Part shown: positions 7,051 through 12,796 of the stretch, piece after piece
Numbering within the stretch: the first letter of the stretch is position 1
Layout: every line of letters begins with the position of its first letter
Assembly: GCA_964514305.1 (NCBI GenBank)
Contig: CAZEQD010000057.1
Location: forward strand, 1 to 12,796
Length of the DNA stretch: 12,796 nucleotides
Reading direction: 5' to 3'
Source of the DNA: CAZEQD01 sp964514305
GTDB lineage: Bacteria > Acidobacteriota > Aminicenantia > Aminicenantales > Aminicenantaceae
Made by a program: the position numbers and the translations under genes
The notes under the pieces: generated by a model
What the model saw: the letters and a program-made list of their open reading frames with translations, nothing else
Told to the model about the DNA's origin: nothing
Databases searched by the model: none

Positions 7051-10000
7051 ATGAGAACTTTTAAAATTATTTTGTTTATTGGCCTTGGTGTTTTTATCCT
7101 CAACCTATTTCTTCTTTTCCCCCAGGAAATCCCGTCCAAAATACAGGCAATAGAAACTCTTCTTGATAACAATTTCTCTTTCTGGAAAATCAGAAAAGGA
7201 GAGGTTGTCGGCGGCCAAAAAATTACTGTTGATGATTCTAATTGGCCATCAATAAGGGCTGGTCAGCCGGTCACAGATAAAATTTCCTGGTGGCGCCATC
7301 AATTTAAAGTGCCGGCAGTCTTTGCTGGCATCAAAACTCAAGGCAGTGATATTACCCTTTCCTGTACATTTAGAGGTCTGGGAATTGTAGAAGGAAAATT
7401 CTTTTGTAACGGCCAACTAAAAGAATCTTTCCAGCTTGAATTCGGAAATCAAACAAACAGGATAAAAAAAGATTTTCTTTTAACCTCAGCCGCCAAACCA
7501 GAAGGAAGCTTACTGTTAGCCTTTAGATTTGATAACAAAGGAAGGCAACCCCTTATAGAAAGAAAGTCAGCTGAGGCCGGCGCGTACTTTACCCTTGAAC
7601 AAGCTAAGTTTCTGATAAAAAAAGCCCAAAAAGCTCACCAATGGCTTGACTGCTTTCTCCTCGATCTTAAAACTGGAGCTAAATTGCTTGATTTCCTTCC
7701 GGGTGAAGCTTCTCCGCCAAAAAGGCCCGTTTCTCCCTATTATAAACGCCTCTCTTCTTCTTCTGAATTCCAGAGTTTAAGAGAGACATTTAAAAAAGCT
7801 GTTTTTGGTTTTGATTTAGATTCTCTCCGTCAGGGAGATTTTTCTAAGGTAAAAGCTTCCCTTCTAAAATTTTACAAGAATATTAAGCATATTTCTCGAT
7901 TTGCTCAAAACTACAGCCTCTACCTTGTTGGAAATTCACATATTGATCTAGCCTGGTTGTGGCGATGGCGGGAAAGCGTAGAAGTAGTCAAACAGACATT
8001 CACGGCTGTTCTCGATAATATGGAACAATTTCCGGACATGGTTTATGTCCAGAGCCAAGCCCAAGCCTATAAATGGATGGAGGACTATTATCCGCAGGTT
8101 TTTAACAGAATTAAGAAAAAGGTTAAAGAAGGACACTGGGAAATTGTGGGAGGCATGTGGGTAGAACCGGATTGCAATCTAATTGATGGTGAATCCTTCA
8201 TTCGTCAGATACTTTATGGCAAAAGGTATTTTAAAGAAAAATTTGGGGTAGAGGTTAAAATTGGTTGGAATCCTGATTCTTTTGGCTACAACTGGAATAT
8301 CCCTCAATTTTTTAAAAAAAGCGGCCTTAACTCTTTTATTAGCCAAAAATTAAGCTGGAATGATACCAATGTTTTTCCTTACTATCTATTCTGGTGGCAG
8401 GGGCCGGATGGATCCAGGCTGTTAACTTATTTTCCTCCGACCGGCTACACCGGCCAGCTAGATGCCCAACGAATGGTTGACGGTTTACAAAAATTTCTGA
8501 AAAATACAGGCCTCAACCAAGTTCTCATCCTCTATGGATTGGGAAATCATGGAGGAGGTCCTAACCGGGAAATGTTAAATAGAGCCAAGAGCTATCAACA
8601 ACAAAATATTTTCCCTAAGTTAAAGCATTCCACTGTGGATAATTTTTTAAAGAAAATCAAGAAAAAAAACCTTGATTCTCTTCCAGTTTGGAATGATGAA
8701 CTTTATCTTGAGTATCACCGGGGTACTTATACTACCCAAGCTGAGATCAAAAAGCTGAATAGAAGCTCTGAGGTCCTCTTAGCCAATACTGAAAAAGCTG
8801 CTTCAATTGCTTATATGTTGGGAAAGGAGTATCCAGCTTTAGATATAAAAAAAGCCTGGGAAAAAGTGCTAATGAATCAATTCCATGATATCCTGCCTGG
8901 TTCAGGCATAACTCCTGTCTATAGAGATGCCAAAGAATTTTATGGCAAAGCCCAAGCCTGGCTTAAAAAGGACTTCAAGGAAGCTCTTTCCTTCCTGACC
9001 CAGGCAATAAACACAGAAAGCGGACCTCAAGGGAGGCCTCTTTTTATCTTCAATTCCCTCTCTTGGCAGAGAGATGGGTTGGTCAAGATCAAGCTCCCGG
9101 CCAACCTTGAAAAGGAAAAGATAGTAGTCTTGGACGAAAGAGGTAAGGAAGTGCCCTCACAATTAGTTTCTACTGACTTCGGAAAAAACCTCTGTTTCAT
9201 TGCCCATCAAGTTCCGGCCCTTGGTTATAAAATTTACAAGCTACAAAAGGGAGAAGCTCCTGGCTATGGGAGTTCCTTAGAAGCTAAAAATACTTCTCTT
9301 GAAAACCGCTATTTTAAAGTCAGCTTTCATCCTCAAACAGGTAATATCATCAGCATCTTCGATAAAATTAACAAAAAGGAAGTTCTTTCAACCGAAGCCT
9401 GTGGCAACCAACTTCAGCTTTTTGAAGATATTCCAGACCGCTGGGATGCCTGGAATATAGGCTATACTGGACGAAGCTGGAAACTGGATAAGGCTAGGCA
9501 TATATCTATTAGCCTGAAAGGCCCCGTTATGGCTTCAATAAAGGTGGAGAAAGACTTCCTGGGATTATCTAAAGCAAGACGAGCCCCTACCCCTGACTTC
9601 CCTTCTTCTTTCTTTACTCAAGAAATAATCCTTTATGAAGATATCCCCCGCATCGATATAAATATGAAAGCAGACTGGTGGGAAGACCATGTCCTGCTCA
9701 AAGTTGCCTTTCCAGTTAATATCTACGATAGCAAAGCCACTTACGAAATTCCCTATGCTTATATCCAAAGGCCGACTGCCCGGCACACTGATTGGGAAAA
9801 AGCCCGCTTTGAAGTCCCAGCCATTCGCTGGGCTGACCTTTCTGAAGAAAACTATGGGGTAAGCCTCCTTAATAGATGTAAATATGGCTATGACATTAAA
9901 GATAATGTAATCAGATTAACTCTCCTCCGCTCCCCCAGATGGCCAGATCCAACAGCCGACAGAGGCAAGCACCAATTTTCATATGCTCTTTACCCTCATC

Positions 10001-10365
10001 TAGGTGATTGGAAAAGGGCAGATACTGTCCAAAGAGGCTATGAATTTAATGTTCCTTTAATGGCTCTCTTACTCGACGCCCATCCTGGTCGTCTCTCGCC
10101 TGTTTATTCTTTTTTCAAGGCCTCTCCTTCTAATATTATTTTATCTTCTATTAAAAAAGCAGAAGATAGAAAGAGCCTTGTTCTCAGGTTGTATGAGGCC
10201 GAAGGAGAGGCGACTACGGCTATTATTGAGCTCTTCCAAAAACCGAAAGCACTTTATGAACTTGATTTAATGGAAAATCGCCTTCATTCTCTTTCTTTCA
10301 AAAATAAAGCTTTTTCCCTAAACTTTGGCAAATCCGAGATAAAAACCATCGAAGTTGTTTATTAA
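7051..10365 (+). CDS. Exported GH38 alpha-mannosidase
   Basis: I choose the ATG at 7051 because AAAGGGG (7038-7044) sits 6 bases upstream and a hydrophobic signal sequence begins at once (residues 4-24, followed by QEIPSK). The product is 1104 residues. Residues of about 35-190 look like a beta-sandwich domain. The GH38 catalytic region starts near 290 with GNSHIDLAWLW, where His297 and Asp299 are predicted zinc ligands. Asp409 in WNPDSFGYN is the predicted nucleophile, ILYGLGNHGGGP lies further on, and His612-Asp613 in NQFHDILPGSG supply the last zinc ligand and neighbour. The C-terminal part (about 690-1104) is the usual GH38 beta-rich region. The family are retaining alpha-mannosidases acting on alpha-linked mannose in N-glycan-like or other mannosides. 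All expected catalytic residues are present. The signal sequence places it in the periplasm or outside. It is divergent from the symporter operon, suggesting shared control and a release-and-import route for mannose. Confidence 0.93.
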   Translation: MRTFKIILFIGLGVFILNLFLLFPQEIPSKIQAIETLLDNNFSFWKIRKGEVVGGQKITVDDSNWPSIRAGQPVTDKISWWRHQFKVPAVFAGIKTQGSDITLSCTFRGLGIVEGKFFCNGQLKESFQLEFGNQTNRIKKDFLLTSAAKPEGSLLLAFRFDNKGRQPLIERKSAEAGAYFTLEQAKFLIKKAQKAHQWLDCFLLDLKTGAKLLDFLPGEASPPKRPVSPYYKRLSSSSEFQSLRETFKKAVFGFDLDSLRQGDFSKVKASLLKFYKNIKHISRFAQNYSLYLVGNSHIDLAWLWRWRESVEVVKQTFTAVLDNMEQFPDMVYVQSQAQAYKWMEDYYPQVFNRIKKKVKEGHWEIVGGMWVEPDCNLIDGESFIRQILYGKRYFKEKFGVEVKIGWNPDSFGYNWNIPQFFKKSGLNSFISQKLSWNDTNVFPYYLFWWQGPDGSRLLTYFPPTGYTGQLDAQRMVDGLQKFLKNTGLNQVLILYGLGNHGGGPNREMLNRAKSYQQQNIFPKLKHSTVDNFLKKIKKKNLDSLPVWNDELYLEYHRGTYTTQAEIKKLNRSSEVLLANTEKAASIAYMLGKEYPALDIKKAWEKVLMNQFHDILPGSGITPVYRDAKEFYGKAQAWLKKDFKEALSFLTQAINTESGPQGRPLFIFNSLSWQRDGLVKIKLPANLEKEKIVVLDERGKEVPSQLVSTDFGKNLCFIAHQVPALGYKIYKLQKGEAPGYGSSLEAKNTSLENRYFKVSFHPQTGNIISIFDKINKKEVLSTEACGNQLQLFEDIPDRWDAWNIGYTGRSWKLDKARHISISLKGPVMASIKVEKDFLGLSKARRAPTPDFPSSFFTQEIILYEDIPRIDINMKADWWEDHVLLKVAFPVNIYDSKATYEIPYAYIQRPTARHTDWEKARFEVPAIRWADLSEENYGVSLLNRCKYGYDIKDNVIRLTLLRSPRWPDPTADRGKHQFSYALYPHLGDWKRADTVQRGYEFNVPLMALLLDAHPGRLSPVYSFFKASPSNIILSSIKKAEDRKSLVLRLYEAEGEATTAIIELFQKPKALYELDLMENRLHSLSFKNKAFSLNFGKSEIKTIEVVY

Positions 10366-10472
10366 AAAAGGGTATTGACCATAAATTCAGATTGCCTCAT
10401 CCGAGAATAGTCAAAACTAGAAGGCAAAAATTTTGGCTTATAACTAAAATTTCTAATTCAACATATCAAGTG
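10366..10472. other. Convergent intergenic spacer with a weak hairpin
   Basis: This spacer separates the ends of the mannosidase and the M55 peptidase. The stretch 10421-10439 forms an imperfect hairpin (8-bp arms with one mismatch, 3-base loop) that is AT-rich on both sides and could weakly terminate both transcripts. No other structure was seen. Confidence 0.3.
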
Positions 10473-11357
10473 TTAGTCTATGCCAAAAGAGAAAAACCTA
10501 AGAATTTCCATCCAATCTGAGCTGGTAAAGGCCACTGATGTATTTCCGGTTCTCTTTGCACCTGGAAACCAGGACATTTCTTCTGCCTTTATTTCATCTT
10601 TGTAAGTTACCTCTAAAGTATAAGGTGGTTTTAGTTTAAAAGGCTTAAATTCGTCCAATCTAAGCAAAGCTTCCTTAGCCTTCTTTTTAATTAATTCTCG
10701 TGCTCTTTGAGGATGAAGCATTCGAGCAGCATTTCCTATTCCTTCTTTGACAGGAACAGTTATAACTTTACCAAATAATTTCTGGCTCTGTTGGCAAATG
10801 GCTGCATCACCAGCAATCATAACTACAGGCACTCCAAAATTACCAGCAATAAAAGCATTTATTCCTGCCTCAGGCATAAGTTTCCCATTCAAGGTTACAC
10901 TGTAAATGGAACCGGTCATGGTGTGATCTAAAACAGCATTAGGAGTATTGGCACGGGCATGATAGCCAATGAAAATCACAGCATCAAAAGTTTCATCAAT
11001 TCCTTCCATCATATCCAGAGGCCCACCTGACCAATCTCTTAATAGGTCAGCAACAGGATGAAGAAGATCAGGCAAAATATTACGGGCACTGCCATGCCCA
11101 TCCCTGACAAGGACATAAGAGGCTCCAGCTTCAAGAGCTCCTTCTATAGCTGCGTTGGTCTCCAGAGTCATTAATTTTCGAAACAAGCTGTAATCCAAGC
11201 CATCACGGCTTACATCTTCCCAATGAATTACACCACAAATCCCTTCCATGTCGACAGAAATGAACACTTTTAAATCTTTTGGGGAAGCTGAAAGATTGAC
11301 ATACAAGCTAAGAATTAAACCTAAAAATACTAAAATCCACAATTTCTTCCTTATCAT
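10473..11357 (-). CDS. Exported M55 (DppA-type) D-aminopeptidase
   Basis: I place the start at the ATG at 11357 (294 residues). GGGAGG (11368-11363) lies 5 bases before it, whereas a GTG at 11363 would overlap that site. Residues of about 6-24 are a hydrophobic signal sequence ending in LSAS. The M55 zinc residues are all present: Asp36 and Glu38 in SVDMEG, His88 in DGHG, His133 in IGYHA and Glu163 in MPEAGIN, with His145 (DHTM) at the catalytic position. Spacings agree closely with my memory of Bacillus subtilis DppA (8, 10, 60, 104, 115, 133). That enzyme is a cytoplasmic decamer that hydrolyses D-Ala-D-Ala and related D-peptides. A signal sequence implies this one works in the periplasm, perhaps on peptidoglycan-derived D-dipeptides. 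It is convergent with the mannosidase and separately transcribed. Confidence 0.9.
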   Translation of the reverse strand: MIRKKLWILVFLGLILSLYVNLSASPKDLKVFISVDMEGICGVIHWEDVSRDGLDYSLFRKLMTLETNAAIEGALEAGASYVLVRDGHGSARNILPDLLHPVADLLRDWSGGPLDMMEGIDETFDAVIFIGYHARANTPNAVLDHTMTGSIYSVTLNGKLMPEAGINAFIAGNFGVPVVMIAGDAAICQQSQKLFGKVITVPVKEGIGNAARMLHPQRARELIKKKAKEALLRLDEFKPFKLKPPYTLEVTYKDEIKAEEMSWFPGAKRTGNTSVAFTSSDWMEILRFFSFGID

Positions 11358-11551
11358 TTTCACCTCCCATTAAACTTACATAAATTATTACGTAATTTTC
11401 ATTATTATTTTTAAGGACTACAGGGGAGCCATCACCAAATTACTTTTATCCATCCAGCTATTAAAAAATAGCTAATATTTTTAATTGATGCAAATCATTT
11501 TTCCTGTTTCGTATTCCGTTTATTTATAAAAATCTCAAAATAAGCAGATAA
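11358..11551. other. AT-rich leader/upstream region of the M55 gene
   Basis: No ORF is supported here. It contains a perfect 7-bp hairpin with an AAAA loop (11456-11462 with 11467-11473) that is followed on the plus strand by a T-rich stretch, and a small palindrome TTACGTAA near 11390. A possible minus-strand promoter, TTGCAT-17 bp-TATTTT, overlaps the hairpin and would give a leader of about 100 nt. All of these are weak. Confidence 0.35.
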
Positions 11552-11690
11552 GGTGTTGTTAATGGCCATCCATATGAAGCCCCTAGTGGGGATGGGAAAG
11601 TCTTTGGCGAGGGGGGATGATCATCAACCAGGATGCTTCCCCGCTTCATAGGCCGTGCTTTCACATCTGCGAGCTTTTATTAACCCCACC
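11552..11690. ncRNA. Unidentified structured element, candidate non-coding RNA (strand unknown)
   Basis: This is a gene-free stretch of higher G+C with nested complementary segments. The outer arms 11552-11562 and 11680-11690 pair at 9 of 11 positions. Next, GGCC (11564-11567) pairs with 11651-11654, and TATGAAGC (11573-11580) pairs perfectly with 11643-11650, leaving a 5-base bulge. Inside are possible hairpins CCCC/GGGG (11580-11583 with 11588-11591) and GGGG/CCCC arms around 11611-11642. A small GTG-CTTT-CAC hairpin (11655-11664) lies in the 3' junction. The nesting is what a folded RNA or a cruciform-type mobile element would show. It does not match my memory of 6S, SRP, tmRNA, RNase P or common riboswitches. 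If read on the minus strand it would follow the Lys-Glu tRNAs. Confidence 0.5.
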
Positions 11691-11767
11691 AAAAAAAGTT
11701 ACTACAATTTGGATTACTAATGTAAATATAAATTAATATTGGATTGAAGATGAATAGAAGGGATTAG

Positions 11768-11842
11768 CGCCCCCGACGGGATTTGAACCCGTGTTGCCGC
11801 CTTGAAAGGGCGATGTCCTAGGCCAGGCTAGACGACAGGGGC
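11768..11842 (-). tRNA. tRNA-Glu (anticodon UUC)
   Basis: Read on the minus strand, the acceptor stem is GCCCCTG (11842-11836) with CGGGGGC (11775-11769), including one G-U pair, and the discriminator is G. The anticodon stem TCGCC/GGCGG closes the loop CTTTCAA, giving TTC. GGTTCAAATCC forms the T loop. The D arm CGTCTAGCCTGGCCTAGGAC is typical of bacterial tRNA-Glu. CCA is not encoded, unlike the other two tRNAs here. It lies 9 bp after tRNA-Lys and is presumably co-transcribed with it. Confidence 0.96.
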
Positions 11843-11851
11843 ACTCGAGGT

Positions 11852-11926
11852 TGGTGAGCCGTGCTGGACTCGAACCAGCGACACCCGGCTTAAAAGGCCG
11901 GTGCTCTCCCTCTGAGCTAACGGCCC
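11852..11926 (-). tRNA. tRNA-Lys (anticodon UUU)
   Basis: Read on the minus strand, the acceptor stem is GGGCCGT with ACGGCTC (11862-11856), including one G-U pair. The D arm is AGCTCAGAGGGAGAGC. The anticodon stem CCGGC/GCCGG closes the loop CTTTTAA, giving TTT. The T loop is GGTTCGAGTCC, the discriminator is A and CCA is encoded at 11854-11852. It is the first gene of the Lys-Glu tRNA pair and has a clear promoter just upstream. Confidence 0.97.
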
Positions 11927-11944
11927 AATGGAAATGAATGATTA

Positions 11945-11972
11945 TTTATAAATAAAATAACAAAAAAGTCAA
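11945..11972 (-). promoter_or_regulatory. Promoter of the tRNA-Lys/tRNA-Glu operon
   Basis: On the minus strand: -35 TTGACT (11972-11967, five of six), a 16-bp T-rich spacer and -10 TATAAA (11950-11945, five of six). The start would be near 11938, about 12 bases before tRNA-Lys. It begins only 2 bp downstream of the lipoprotein stop codon. Confidence 0.8.
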
Positions 11973-11974
11973 TA

Positions 11975-12667
11975 TCAACTTATAGATTCTATTTTGACAA
12001 TAATCCAGCGGCCGCGGCGGTGGAGATCAGCAGCTTCATCCTGAAGGTCATACTTTCTTAAATAAAACCTAAAATTTTTCTTGGCGCCAGAAGGCTCTAC
12101 AATGGCCACATCCACTTGCTTGGAATGAACATTACCTTTAAAATCTCTGACATTGGGTAGTTCTCCTGCGCCTAGGGAAAAAAGAGTGATATCTTCTTCT
12201 CTAGCTGCAGCCGCTTTGGCTTCATTGTACTCTTTTTGAAGCTGCTTATGGTTGTTATATATCTCATCATACTTAGCCTGAAATTCATCAACTTTCTTTT
12301 GAGCTGCTCGCTTGGCTGCCCTGGTTCTGGCATTTTCCAATTCAAACTTAGCGTTGTCTAATTCGTCTCTGGCATCCAAAGTAATGCCCACGGAGTCTTC
12401 AACTTTCTTTTTCAATTCTAATTCTTTCTTGTTCAAATCAGGCAAGCTAGCTGGTTCTATTTTCTCTTCGGAGATATTAATAATCTGCCAGTTTTCGGCA
12501 CTCAATTCCACCGGTTCTAAAGCCATAGTGGCTAAAGTAGTTAAATCCTTTAGAGCGAGAGCATGAAAATATCTTTTTAAAAGATTCTGCTCTGGTTTTT
12601 GAGAGCACGTCTGCAAGATAAAACCAAGAAGTAAAATTCCCAAGGTTAAAAATATTTTTTTCTTCAT
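11975..12667 (-). CDS. Probable lipoprotein with central coiled coil
   Basis: 230 residues. GGGAGG lies a few bases before the ATG, a strong ribosome site. The N-terminus is a lipoprotein-type signal (KKK, then hydrophobic residues 5-18) with Cys21. The lipobox is LQTC, which is off-consensus at the -2 and -1 positions, so lipid attachment is probable but not certain. Residues of about 27-72 resemble the first helices of small NTF2/DUF4878-like domains (YFHALALKDLTTLATMALEP). Residues of about 78-158 are a highly charged coiled coil with heptad spacing (Lys/Glu/Ala-rich), and the C-terminus returns to beta strands ending RGRWIIVKIES. This suggests one fold interrupted by a coiled-coil insertion. 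Function unknown; periplasmic and membrane-tethered by prediction. Confidence 0.8.
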   Translation of the reverse strand: MKKKIFLTLGILLLGFILQTCSQKPEQNLLKRYFHALALKDLTTLATMALEPVELSAENWQIINISEEKIEPASLPDLNKKELELKKKVEDSVGITLDARDELDNAKFELENARTRAAKRAAQKKVDEFQAKYDEIYNNHKQLQKEYNEAKAAAAREEDITLFSLGAGELPNVRDFKGNVHSKQVDVAIVEPSGAKKNFRFYLRKYDLQDEAADLHRRGRWIIVKIESIS

Positions 12668-12717
12668 TCTTCCTCCCTCTTTTCTAAATTTTATTTCATT
12701 CTAGTCTTTCTGCTTAA

Positions 12718-12747
12718 ATTTTACTTTTTTTTCTATCAAAAAAGCAA
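12718..12747 (-). promoter_or_regulatory. Possible promoter of the lipoprotein gene
   Basis: On the minus strand: TTGCTT (12747-12742, a weak -35), an 18-bp A-rich spacer and TAAAAT (12723-12718, a good -10). The leader would be about 45 nt. The surrounding DNA is so AT-rich that chance matches are likely. Confidence 0.35.
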
Positions 12748-12796
12748 GTTTAAATAAATTTGATTCTTGAAATAAATTGCCCATTATCTGGATTCC

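Noticed and set aside
10421..10439. Bidirectional terminator between the mannosidase and the M55 gene
   Set aside because: The hairpin is AT-rich, carries a mismatch and lacks a proper T-run, so it is noted only within the spacer entry.
11358..11363. GTG start for the M55 gene
   Set aside because: The GTG overlaps the GGGAGG ribosome site itself. The ATG at 11357 has correct spacing.
11552..11690. Known RNA such as 6S, SRP, tmRNA or a cobalamin riboswitch
   Set aside because: I could not find the conserved motifs of any of these on either strand (for example the SRP GGAAG/AGCAG apical loop), so I left the element unnamed.

Overview
The window is bacterial DNA of modest G+C with ordinary bacterial promoters, tRNAs and tightly packed operons. 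The gene content is Aminicenantes-like: a threonine-type 'sulfatase', an SSS symporter, an exported GH38 mannosidase, an exported M55 peptidase and a coiled-coil lipoprotein. That taxonomic guess comes from remembered gene content and is weak. No phage genes, integrases, CRISPR arrays or complete insertion sequences are visible.

Layout. Positions 9-139 form a 131-bp palindromic element with perfect 28-bp arms, resembling miniature elements mobilised by REP-associated Y1 transposases. A tRNA-Val with its own promoter follows (391-465). Tail to tail with it on the minus strand is a membrane-anchored sulfatase-superfamily protein with a C-terminal LamG-like domain, split by a one-base frameshift near 1607-1611. 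Divergent from that gene is an orphan REC-PAS-HD-GYP regulator, predicted to degrade cyclic di-GMP, followed by a small two-helix membrane protein.

The centre is the most coherent part. A minus-strand operon runs from 6876 to 4465: an SGLT-like sodium/solute symporter, a 66-residue membrane protein, a 61-residue membrane protein and a 173-residue protein built from two repeats. Its junctions are ATGA, TAA-TA-ATG and ATGA, so all four genes look translationally coupled. Back to back with it, with its own -35/-10 boxes, is a 1104-residue exported GH38 alpha-mannosidase. I infer that the enzyme releases sugar from mannosylated glycans outside the cytoplasm and the symporter imports it. The two tiny membrane proteins are candidate symporter accessory subunits.

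The right end carries an exported DppA-type M55 D-aminopeptidase, a 139-bp unidentified element with nested complementary segments (11552-11690), a tRNA-Lys/tRNA-Glu pair with a clear promoter, and a probable lipoprotein with a long coiled coil. The best candidates for something undescribed are the four-gene coupled symporter operon and the structured element at 11552-11690.
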